A stretch of 64,000 nt of DNA from contig OZ020490.1 of assembly GCA_963971405.1 (NCBI GenBank), forward strand, positions 30,157,464 to 30,221,463, given 5' to 3'. A program made the translations under genes and the position numbers. This document shows positions 21,781 through 31,417 of this stretch, in pieces. Numbering within the stretch: position 1 is the first letter of the stretch; each line of letters opens with the position of its first letter. Under the pieces are notes generated by a model. It made no database searches. It saw nothing but the letters and a program-made list of their open reading frames with translations, and was not told the DNA's origin. Source of the stretch: Psococerastis gibbosa. Its lineage: Eukaryota; Arthropoda; Insecta; Psocodea; Psocidae.

Positions 21781-22374
21781 TGGAAATGGCGCAAAAGTGG
21801 CTTTATGGTTAGTTATTATTTTTTAATCACTTTAATAGGCCGAAGGCAATTTAATGTCCATTGCCAACGATCACATGGATTTCGGCAAACAAAAAAAAAA
21901 AAAACTGACTTGGCAATGAGACAGTCCCTACGCCCTTCGGTACGAGGCAACGACTCTGTACAACGCACTAAGCAAGGACGTAGGCCTACACAGGAACAAG
22001 TTCAAGTATCTCCCCTTAGACAACACTGCTGATAGTAATACAACAACTGCAACATACAAGGCAATTACAAAGGATGAGCTTCACAAATTGCATTAGCATT
22101 TCGTTCAGCTCTTCAGATTCGGAACGTACAATAGTGGCTTTTAGTGCCAATTTTATATTTTAAATGTATATGTACTTTTTTAATTATATTTAGGTATAAT
22201 GAGGATAGTATACATCCGTTTGTAGTCCGTATAGCTAGTAAGAGAAGTAATTTTAAATGTTAGGTATAGATATGGAGTGCTGCTACCCTCACACGCCGCT
22301 GGCATGAGGGGGCACTTCAACTTTTATCATCCTATGTGAAAAAAAAAAAATAAGAAAAATGCACAAGCTTACCG

Positions 22375-22545
22375 TCGGCGCAATGGACCAGGTGAAAGCA
22401 GGGCTTGGCTCCCTGTAACTTCTTTTGTTCCCCGGGCGTGAGAACATTGCAGTCGGTGGGGAACATCCAAGCTGACGAAACAATTTTGCTGACAGGCACT
22501 CCAAAGAGGCCGGATTTCCAAGGTGTCCGCAATTGTGTTGATGTA
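22375..22545 (-). CDS. Unidentified coding-looking exon
   Basis: One minus frame reads LRTPWKSGLFGVPVSK, then MFPTDCNVLTPGEQKK and CFHLVHCADG before a good donor (ACG/GTAAGC). Base composition is much richer in G+C than its surroundings. I do not recognise the protein. It could be an exon of an unknown gene or a fragment of a mobile element. Confidence 0.35.
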
Positions 22546-22810
22546 GGAGGAGTCTATTTGAGAATTTTAACCATTTGGACCAATTAATCTTTTTTTTTCA
22601 GAAAATGCGCTTAACCTTCATAATGCACCACGTAGAAGTTAAAACTAAAATAATATGAGAAATTTTGTACTAACTTTCTTAATTTTAAAACTGTCGCCAT
22701 AATACAAAATGGCGCTCATTCACAATATCAAATTAAATAAATGTGGTTGGCAATACTGTTGTTTATTTATCCATTATCATTATCCATAAATTTGCTATTA
22801 GGCGCCCATT

Positions 22811-23267
22811 CGGTGCCCATTCCACATACGTACAACGTCAATGAAAATTATGAAATTGAAGGTGGTAGCAGACATTAAAGACATACTAAAAATTTTGCTA
22901 CCACCTTCAATTTCATAATTATCATTGACGTTGTACGTAGGGGGGTATTCCATATACTTCAATCGTCAACGAAAAATTGAAAAATGACGTTTTAGCAGAC
23001 ATTAAAGACATACTAAAAATTCTGCTACCACGTCAATTTACGTCATTTTGACGTCATTTTTCAATTTTTCGTTGACGTTGTACGTATGTGGAATGGGCAC
23101 CTTAAATGGAATACCCGCCTTCCACATACGTACAACGTCAATGAAAATTATGAAATTGAAGGTGGTAGCAGAATTTTTAGTATGTCTTTAATGTCTGCTA
23201 CCACCTTCAATTTCATAATTTTCATTGACGTTGTACGTATATGGAATGGGCACCTTAGGACTCTATA
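22811..23267. mobile_element. Array of three hairpin MITEs with an invertible loop
   Basis: Three adjacent units, each with arms of about 60 bp (ATTCCACATACGTACAACGT, ATGAAATTGAAGGTGGTAGC and inverse) around a loop of about 23 bases. The loop reads ACATTAAAGACATACTAAAA in units 1 and 2 and its reverse complement in unit 3. Unit 2 has different arms (CGAAAAATTGAAAAATGACG). Each would fold as a long, nearly perfect RNA hairpin. Confidence 0.8.
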
Positions 23268-23547
23268 TAGTGCCTTAACTATTATTACACTTATATATAC
23301 TATACATATTAGTGGGCCAATTTGTTTTTTTAAGAATGTATATGAATTAAAAGAAGGGCAACGGCACGACATAAATTAGTTCAGACATCAGCTCTATCTT
23401 TGCTTTCTCGTCTCGCGCGTAAGTAAAATTCTGTGTCCCTAGATCGTGCCTGACGTGTAGGATTCTTTTCGCGTATATGAAAAAAATAAATTAAATTCAA
23501 AGGATGACCCGATCATTCAAATCATGGGGTGGTAAAGGTCGAATGGC

Positions 23548-23712
23548 GTACTGAAAGGTATCCCACGAAGCGCTTTCCGCTTTCTTGATTTTCACAGGAA
23601 ATATTAATTCTATGGGAAAGATCGATTGTAGAGCCCTTAAAACTAGCAGAAATGCTCCTCTACTTTTCGATATTATATATATATATCGATACTAACACAT
23701 TGGCCACTCCTT
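23548..23712. repeat. Repeat family R8, diverged copy
   Basis: The order GGTATCCCACGAAGCG, CAGGAAATATTAATTC, AGAAATGCTCCTCTAC, ACTAACACATTGGCCA parallels copies at 52672-52830 and 49222-49375. Diverged; no coding content. Confidence 0.45.
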
Positions 23713-23732
23713 GCAGCCCTTTCTCGGAATAA

Positions 23733-24098
23733 GGCGCCCACTCCACCGACCGGCTAGGGCTATTTACAAAAACGGTGACGTGGAAGCAGACATTCATAAC
23801 TTAGGTGGCGTTTCCACCGACCTCGCATTGCAGAATGCAAATGACATTGACGGAAATTAGAATTTTTCTTTTTATAGAAATCTATTAAAATGTTTGTACT
23901 TAACATATCCCATGACGCCATTTCTTAATTTTAGTTTGTGATTTTACTGTATGATCATTCATCAATTTTAACTATGGCATTTTTAACTATTTGCATTCTG
24001 CAATGCGAGGTCGGTGGAGACCCCGCATAAGTATTGAATGTCTGCTACCACGTCACCGTTTTTGTATTTAGCCCCAGCCGGTCGGTGGAATCCCCGCC
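23733..24098. mobile_element. Hairpin MITE (PIF/Harbinger-like), nested type, copy 3
   Basis: Outer ends GGCGCCCACTCCACC / GGCGGGGATTCCACC enclose the inner inverted pair CCACCGACCTCGCATTGC. Flanks are TAA on the left and TAT on the right, one mismatch from a duplication. It lies upstream of ZNF-I. Confidence 0.8.
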
Positions 24099-24270
24099 TA
24101 TAACAATGATATCATCAGCCAAGTTGTGTGCTATTATTTAGTTCATAATCTAACCTACCCGGCACTTTTTTATTAGCTTCAGTACTGCGTCTTTTGTTGT
24201 CAAAATAATGTATAAATGTTCAAAATGTATGAAACTACCGCTTAATAAAATATATTGAATATTGTTCCAG

Positions 24271-26049
24271 GAATAGAATTTTTTATCGCGAAGTCTGTAG
24301 TGAAATTTGAGGCATTTATTTCAACAGCTCAAAGAAGAGGGTGACATGAAGCGGTGTAGCAACAGATCTCACAAAAATTATACAGCCCAGCTAGGCAATG
24401 ACTCATTTAAACAAGATTGTAATATGCCATACATATGTAAGGAAAATCCATCAACCGACCAAGATGACAGCTCTCACAGAAATGAAACAGCCAGACCTGG
24501 CAATATCATACCAACAAACGAGAAGAAATATCAAGAAACCCATCAAGCTACAACACCCAATAAGCCATTCCAGTGCCAAGTCTGTTCCAAATGTTTCTCC
24601 CAGGTAGTTCACCTGAAAAGTCACCTAAGAACCCACACTGGAGAGAAACCTTACCAGTGTGAGTACTGTTCAAATAGCTATTCCGATAGCAGCAATTTGC
24701 GCAGGCATATACGAAAACACACAGGAGAGAAACCTTACACGTGTGTAGTCTGTGGTAAAAGCTTCGCAAGGTGGAATCACTATCGGACACATACCAGAAT
24801 GCATACAGGGGAGAAACCTTACCAGTGCAGACTCTGCTCAAAACGGTTTTCGGACACGAGTGTATTAAGCAGGCATAGAAAAACCCATGCTGCTGTCGCG
24901 GTGATATTAGATCCGGCGATGGAGAAGCCTTATGTAGACACTGGTACCATTGAATCGCCATATTTAAAAATGTTAACGGGAAAAATTCAGCCCAAGTGTA
25001 AGACCTGTTCTGAATCCTTTTTTAGCTGCAGTGATTTGCTGATTCATACTTGTAAGCAAGCTGATGAGAATCAAAAACACAATAGATGTTGTTCCACTGA
25101 CGAAAAGGTACCTACGATTAAAGAGGAACTAGGCGAGAGCTCTAACTACCCAATAGATGATGGCGTAGTTGAAGACAATGAAAAACAGATACTAAAACCC
25201 ATTAAAACTCGTTTCACTGACGAAAACGTAACTACAACTGTAGAGGAACTAGACAAGAGCTCCAAGTGTTCAGTAGAGGATGGTGAAGTTAAAGACAATA
25301 AAAACCAGATCCTGAAGCACATTAAAACTCGTTCTATTGACGAAAATGGAACTACAACTGAAGAGGAACTAGAGAGCTCTGAGTATTCAGACAGTGAAGA
25401 ACAGGTTGCAACCAATTCATACGAATGTGATTTCTGTTCTGAAACCTTCAATTATTTCAAAGACTTGGTGAAGCACACGCGTACTGATGTAAGGTTGACG
25501 GTTTCCGAGAATTCATCGGCGTTCGAAAGCCATAAAAAGCCGGTTGGAACGGGACTTAAGCCATACCAATGTGGTGTTTGCTCTGAAACCTTTGGTAATA
25601 GTAAAGACTTGTTAAAACATACGCATACGCACACCGGGTTGAAGCGTTACAAGAGTCCCAACTGTTCAGCAGGTGATAAAAAACTGGCTGGAACTGGACA
25701 TAAGCCATACCAATGTGGTGTTTGCTCGGAAATATTTAAGAACAGTAGAGAGTTGTTAAAACACACGCGTACCACACATTCAGAGCTAAAGCCTTATCAG
25801 TGTAAAGTGTGCCATGAGAATTTCTTCTATAAGAGAGACATGGCGAGACATGCGCAAACGCATATGGGGCAGAGACCTTATCGGTGTGAAGTCTGTCCGA
25901 AAGGGTTCTCTACAAAAGGCGACTTGCAGAGGCATTCACGGACACATAGTGGACTGAAGCCTTTCCAGTGTACTGTATGTCTGATATATTTTTCGCAGAA
26001 ATGTCACATGCAGGCGCATTATAATATTCATAGTGTCGAAAAATCTTAA
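24271..26049 (+). CDS. ZNF-I, zinc-finger exon: 11 C2H2 fingers in two blocks
   Basis: The zinc-finger exon of a plus-strand cluster gene. A textbook acceptor (ATTGTTCCAG) ends at 24270, but the frame opened there (IEFFIAKSVVKFEAF) is one base out of register with the finger frame. Either a one-base indel has hit the exon start or translation begins at the ATG at 24346, giving about 567 residues. The first block has four canonical fingers plus a degenerate fifth (CKTCSESFFSCSDLL). A linker follows, with three tandem acidic repeats of about 36-38 residues; the repeats contain IKEEL, VEELDK and EEELESS and the phrase QILK-IKTR. The second block has six fingers and one finger-sized spacer that has lost its ligands (YKSPNCSAGDKK). 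Predicted nuclear factor. Confidence 0.88.
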
Positions 26050-26205
26050 CGAAAAAATCAGCGTACCCCCACTACGCGTTTTTTGTTCAAATCGAATTCA
26101 ATAATTGTGGCCAATCTGTGTCGAATACACTTAGCCAGACTAACTTTTAATATAAAGTCAAAGATATTCGAATCTAACAACATCGACTTGAATATAAGGA
26201 AGACT

Positions 26206-26662
26206 TCTCAAAACTCTAGTGTGGAGTGTGCTCTTGTACGGAAGTGAAACATGGTGCATTTTCGAACATGACAAAATAAAACTGGAAGCCTTTGAGTAGT
26301 GGTGTCACAAGAATCTTGAACTTCCCATGGAGAGACCACATAATCAACGAAGAAGTGTTCCATATAATAAATGAAAAAAGATCTGTTATGACCACCATTT
26401 CAACAAGAAGATGCAAATGGATGGGGCATATTCTGAGACACGAAGGGCTCCTCAAGAACATAATTGAGGGTATGGTTGAAGGCACCAGCTCAAGAGGACG
26501 ACAGAGGAAGGAGTACCTAGAGGATGTCATGAAGGACCTAGGGTGCGACACCTACAAAGAACTGAAAGAACCGCACAAAACAGACAAGAGTGGAGGAGAA
26601 ACATACAACATTCGCTGCAAACCAATCCCTAGATTGCAACTCAAGGAGAAGAATCTGTGTTA
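26206..26662 (+). pseudogene. RTE-like RT C-terminal fragment
   Basis: The plus frame starts LVWSVLLYGSETW (typical thumb/connector wording), has an in-frame stop near 26298, then CKWMGHILRHEGLLKN and RGRQRKEYLEDVMKDLG. This is the tail of an RTE-type reverse transcriptase, without catalytic motifs. It is directly followed by an R4 repeat. Confidence 0.7.
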
Positions 26663-26682
26663 GAAAGCGATACGTAGCAAGT

Positions 26683-27022
26683 ATAGTCCACGCAAAATGA
26701 GAAAAGTATGGATTTGGAATGTTTTGGTACTGTACGACACTGTAACCTTTTCGATTGCACCATTTTGTTATGCCTTGCATCCAATGCATTTCCCCTATAC
26801 AGATATAATGAAAACACTTAGGACTGTTTTGTTCGAATGCTGTATACAGAACTACAAAACTTCTGTATTCCATATTAGATGTAAAAAGGGCATCAATGCG
26901 GATACGTCGCAAACACGATCGTAGGGTGTCATAAAATAAAAAACATGTTCATCTTAGTTTTGGTATACAGTATGTGGCCGTTAACTTTTGGAACTCATCC
27001 TCAGTGGCTGATACTGTTGGCG
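26683..27022 (+). repeat. Dispersed repeat R4, copy 2
   Basis: Starts TATAGTCCACGCAAAATGAG and parallels 3456-3840 throughout. It directly follows an RT fragment, so R4 could be that element's 3' UTR; the other two copies lack adjacent RT sequence. Confidence 0.7.
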
Positions 27023-27753
27023 TCTCAGAACAGCCTCGGAATTAGGGAAACGATCTCTCCAAGATATGCGCTGCATTCATCTGCATTTCCACATTACAAT
27101 AAAAATATTTACATAGGCTAACTAACACTTGTTTTGTACTTATTTTTCGACATTCCTGTTGGACTCATTTTGTTTTTCGTTGAAACAATAGGGATTTTAT
27201 AAGGAGAGGCTAGTAGAGCGTATATCAGAATTAATTGAGCCGCAAATATGCCTACTTCTGGAGTAGGCTACCTATATGATAATATTGCATCCCAGTGCTA
27301 GTGAAGGCTGGGTGAGTAACGTGCTTCTTCTATCAACGAAAGCGATGAAGGACTGCAATACAGATTATCATGAAGACATGACAGTGACAGTCGTATCTTT
27401 TCGAAGAGTAGGTTGAGACACAATTGCTTTGGCTGATACAAGATCTGTTGTGGTTATGGACAACGCCCGTAGCCCCGTAGCATAGTAGAATGTTGCAGAA
27501 GGTACCTTCAATGCGAAGGCATTAATGGCAACCAACGGCCTGGATATACCGCAGCCCAAGCCTACGAACCCCGTTCTTATTGGTAAAGACTAATTTTTTA
27601 ACATTACCTTAATTGCCTAGAACATATGCTGCGGCCGCATGTAATGCCCAAAAAAAGACCAGAGCACTGGAAGAATAGTCCTTTGCTTTTGAGTGGTGAA
27701 AGTGCCTTCTAAAGTTGGATTTGTAGAAAACATGTAAACAGGAATATCCTAAT
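27023..27753. other. Spacer with no recognisable gene
   Basis: A minus frame at 27368-27559 is somewhat G+C richer (SRPLVAINAFALKVPSA) but matches no family I know. Otherwise AT-rich unique sequence. Confidence 0.35.
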
Positions 27754-27914
27754 GTGGCTATTCCACTTGTCAGTTTTTCTTCAATTTTGAAAATGTCATT
27801 GACGGAAATATCATAAATGTTGCTGCAACACGCATACATATTTTTATACCTCATTCCACTTGTCTTCAATAATTTACTGACAATTTTTGTTTTCAAGTGG
27901 AATAGCCACTTAAC
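27754..27914. mobile_element. Short inverted-repeat MITE
   Basis: Terminal repeats GTGGCTATTCCACTTG and CAAGTGGAATAGCCAC are perfect over 16 bp. The interior includes ATTGACGGAAAT, also found in the hairpin MITEs. About 160 bp, non-coding. Confidence 0.75.
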
Positions 27915-27945
27915 CGTATTTTTAAAGTGTTAACTTCGGGGCAGT

Positions 27946-28075
27946 TATTATGGATACGGTAATATAGTAACCCAAAAAAAGGACACAGACTGATTTATTA
28001 CATCTATAAATACGGGTGATTCATCAGAAGAAGATGATGAGGAGGATTGGATATAACATGCAGCTTGCAAATGAA
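27946..28075 (+). repeat. Dispersed repeat R7 with an acidic C-terminal peptide, copy 2
   Basis: GATACGGTAATATAGTAA, GACACAGACTGATTTATTAC and the frame ending DSSEEDDEEDWI-stop match the minus-strand copy at 4572-4705. Confidence 0.5.
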
Positions 28076-28124
28076 AATATGGTTGATATTTTATAGTGGA
28101 TACGGTACCTACTTTACTTTTTTA

Positions 28125-28526
28125 ACATTTAATTCAGAAGTTTTGACGCAAACAGTATCAGCCACTGAGGATGTCAGGCCGATTGAGCTCCAAAGACTGT
28201 GGCCATTTGGTGTTAGTCACGGCCATTTACTGTATACCAAAACTAAGATGAACTTATCAATTACTTTATGACACCCTACGATCGAGTTTGCGACGTATCC
28301 GCATTGATGCCCTTTTTACATCTAATGTGGAATACAGAAGCTTTGTAGTTTTGTATACAACATTCGAACAAAACGGTCCTAAGTGTTTTCATTATATCTG
28401 TATAGGGGAAATGCATTGGATGCAAGGTATAACAAAATGGTGCAATCGAAATTGGTACAGTGTCGCAAAGTGCCAAAACATTCCAAATCCATACTTTTCT
28501 CATTTTGCGTGGACTATATCAAAATG
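28125..28526 (-). repeat. Dispersed repeat R4, copy 3
   Basis: Reverse complement of copies 1 and 2, running from the TATAGTCCACGC end (28526) down to GCAAACAGTATCAGCCACTG. All landmarks are present. Confidence 0.75.
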
Positions 28527-28664
28527 TTGAGGACAATTTTTTTTAATGCCTATTTTATATTGTTATTGTTTTCAAATTACTCGTATAAAAAAACACTATT
28601 TAATGAAGAACGTGTTTTTTTTTCAAAACAAGAGACATCTAAATATTAATTGAACAATAATCCA

Positions 28665-29240
28665 TAATCCATGAGAGTTTCTTCAGTGACTTCGTGGAAG
28701 TGAAACATGATTAACAAGTATATTATATATGAAAAATTGCACTTAATTCCACAACATAAATCTTTAATACTAACAGCTGTTTTGGTGTAACACCATCTTC
28801 AGACTGGCTCCAACAAGTACCTATTACCAACTGAACTGCAAGGATTGCGACATTACATATGTATATAGGCCAAACGGGCCGAAATGTTAAAGAAATAATA
28901 TATAAAATAAGAAATAATTCGCAAAGCACCTACGTACCTCTGGCCATACCTCGGACTTCTCGACTGTTAAGTATGATTGTGACAAAGGGAAACTGTTAAG
29001 ATAGGCTGGCGTGCATAGAAATAAGAAATGCATTATATAACAATTGTAACTTAGTCAAAGACATTACATTTATGCACACTTCCCCTCTCTTAGATCTGGC
29101 ATCTGGAGTGCCCCGCCCATTCCCCCTCCACGCTAATTAAGGCTGATGTGGTATTAGGTACTTGTTGGAGCCAGTCTGAAGATGGTGTTACAATTAAAAA
29201 TTTATGTTGTGGAATTAAGTTCAATTTTTTATATATAATA
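28665..29240 (+). mobile_element. Penelope-like retroelement remnant with GIY-YIG endonuclease piece
   Basis: Inverted flanks (28731-28822 and 29155-29235: TTAATTCCACAACATAAA, ACACCATCTTCAGACTGG) enclose a short coding relic on the plus strand. The relic at 28819-28897 reads TYYQLNCKDCDITYV, then after a small insertion GQTGRNVKE. That C-x2-C-x-x-x-Y-V-G-Q-T-G-R pattern is the GIY-YIG nuclease start of Penelope-like elements. Those elements carry LTR-like ends in direct or inverted arrangement, as here. The reverse transcriptase is absent, so this is a deletion derivative. Confidence 0.65.
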
Positions 29241-29582
29241 TACTTATTAATAATCCAGAATGTTGAAATCGGTTAGCAGCAACAATTTAAAACTTAACAA
29301 CTTAAAATATCATCAAATGTAGCGGGGATTTTTTTCTGGTTCCTGGTTACCAACCCCAACAACAGCAAGCATGGAGCTTATTCAAGAATTTTCAAATGGT
29401 ACTTTTTATCCCGCACCTTCCGTGAGAGATGTTGCTCGATATTTTGTTTACTGCTTCCCAATAAATAAGAAGGAAAAATGATGGCACAGCATGTTAGCAT
29501 AGCACAATTCTTATATTCAATTCTCAATACATAGTATAATATAATTTCAAAACTTAAGAGCACCAGCCAGTTGTCTGATCAT

Positions 29583-29758
29583 CTGCAGCCTGATCGAGGC
29601 GATTATAATACTGGGGTTAAATAAATACCCTAGGATTATAACTGTAAAGAAACAAATTTTTAAAAGCACTTTCCATTATAAAATTATCTTGTTTACATTT
29701 TTATTACCAGGGGATTAAATAAATACCGGTATTATAATCGCCTCGATCAGGCTGCAGA
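29583..29758. mobile_element. Inverted-repeat MITE with 29-bp perfect ends
   Basis: CTGCAGCCTGATCGAGGCGA plus TTATAATAC is repeated in reverse at the other end. Just inside, GTTAAATAAATACC / ATTAAATAAATACC is a direct instead of an inverted repeat. A CA microsatellite follows at 29766-29784. It is related at its ends to family F. Confidence 0.75.
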
Positions 29759-29784
29759 AGCTATTGCACACACACACACACACA

Positions 29785-30404
29785 GGTTATGACTATTGCA
29801 CCGAAGTTAGGGTATAAGAAGAGGAAAATTTGTCAAAATGGGAAAGTATTGCACATTCTGCAGTGAAAAAAATTAGCCGGAGTCATGTTTCCTTTTGTAG
29901 GTAAGTAAATCTTATATTTACTTGTGATTTTCATAAGTTCGTATGATAAGGCTGTACGTCCTTAGGTGAAACTTTTCAATGTTGTTGTGTGCAAAGAGTA
30001 AAATATTTTCCAATTAGTTTTATACTGCATTAATAAACAATTTTCTTTTGCACACCTTCGTGAGTTTTTCGTCTCCTACGGCTAAGGAGAGATTCCTCGT
30101 TGACTTAGTATATAGACATTGAGTTTTTGTGCAACTGAGCACTCTACGGTGAATCAACTTTGTAATCATTTTATTTTATTTACGGTACTATTTATTCCCA
30201 AGTTATTTTCTGTGCCGTTGATCTTTACGGGGTTTTTTACCTCGATTAATATATTATATTTTTTGCAAATTTGGGCCCATTTGTAGTCGCATTATGTCGC
30301 GTTCCGTTGGTAAAGTCCAATTCAATGGCACGCAACAACCGCCCCACAAACACCTATCAGGCCAGCAAGTGTCAGCCCATTAGCAGTCCTTATCATGTAA
30401 CAGC
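29785..30404. other. Spacer with no recognisable feature
   Basis: AT-rich unique sequence. Short chance frames only. Confidence 0.45.
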
Positions 30405-30722
30405 TGCAGCCCGAACATGGCGATTTGGTATTATTATAATTCAAATTAAGCCATAACATAAATTATTGGAATACAAGAGAATGGTTGCATTTCTTAATAA
30501 TTGAATGAAATACTAGTAAACATTAAAATGTACAGGTAGAATTTTGAAATATACGGTAATAAGAATTTTATTTAATGTGTGTACATCTAAGGGAGAAAAA
30601 TTGAGAACTCACCAAAAATATAAATTTATCAATTTTAATTTCCCGCGTATTCTGAACTCATTTGTTTAAAACAATTGAATAAACCCCGGTATTATTATAA
30701 TAACAAATCGCCATGATCGGGC
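30405..30722. mobile_element. MITE family F, copy 2
   Basis: Imperfect inverted ends: CCGAACATGGCGATTTGGTA on the left, and on the right the reverse complement of CCCGATCATGGCGATTTGTT. Copy 1 at 17722-18168 is in the opposite orientation. Non-coding. Confidence 0.6.
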
Positions 30723-30970
30723 AGGAGGAAAGTAGGAGTAGTCGCTGACTCAGTCACTGCATGGCTAGAATGAAATGGGTTGGTATATCCACGAAATAAT
30801 TCCGTTAAGAACAACACCACCGAAAACCTCTGTCCAGTGATCGAGGCGAAAATTCTGTTAAGAACAATGAAGAGATCAACCCCGAAATAACCGCAAATGT
30901 ATACACCGTAAACATACTATAGTCAGACCGCATGGCCGATTGGTATTCTATAACTTAATTGAATTTATTT

Positions 30971-31211
30971 CTATAAGCGACGCATAGACTTTCTAAATAT
31001 CTTATTGTAGCATCGACCGCAGACGTACAGGCAGATACCGTCAATGTGGCAGGTATGCAGATGTACCTTCACGCGGAATGTCTTTCCGCACTGACTGCAC
31101 CTGTATGGTTTTTCTCCCCTGTGGATCTGGATATGCCTGCCCAACGTGCCCGTGTCCGCAAAATAGCGACCGCACTCGCGGCACCCGTACGGTTTCTCGC
31201 CGGTGTGCGTC
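30971..31211 (-). CDS. ZNF-D exon 6 (fingers 4-5 and C-terminus)
   Basis: Acceptor TTTGTTATAG, then G completing an Arg codon split with exon 5, so the intron cuts inside the conserved inter-finger linker (HMR / THTGEKP). Finger 4 ([17 protein letters not shown]) is canonical. Finger 5 ([18 protein letters not shown]) is degenerate, and an extra C-x2-C (CGRC) follows before the basic end FRKSMRRL. G+C content is higher than in the surroundings. Confidence 0.8.
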
Positions 31212-31272
31212 CTATAACAAATGAAACACGCATTTGGGCTTACACTGTATATGGGCCAAATTGATTCCCTTA

Positions 31273-31414
31273 GGCGGGGTTTCCACATACTTCAATGGTC
31301 AATGGTAAATATGGTTATGACGTGGTAGCAGACATTTTTAGTATGTCTTTAATGACTGCTAAAACGTCAATACCACATTTACCATTGACCATTGACGTAT
31401 GTGGAAACCCCGCC
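31273..31414. mobile_element. Hairpin MITE, short type, with TTA duplication
   Basis: Ends GGCGGGGTTTCCACATAC and inverse, with TTA directly repeated at 31270-31272 and 31415-31417. The whole 142 bp forms one hairpin around the loop ACATTTTTAGTATGTCTTT. The 3-bp TWA duplication with GG-starting ends fits PIF/Harbinger. It lies in ZNF-D intron 5. Confidence 0.85.
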
Positions 31415-31417
31415 TTA

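Noticed and set aside
22404-22412. ATGGACCAG before GTGAAA as the ZNF-I start exon
   Set aside because: It leaves no one-base overhang, so it does not fit the cluster's exon phase, and the donor is weak.
28288-28530. Small protein MRRIRIDALF also seen at 26538-26912 (minus)
   Set aside because: The shared frame is due to repeat R4; it is not kept open in copy 1, so selection on a protein is not supported.
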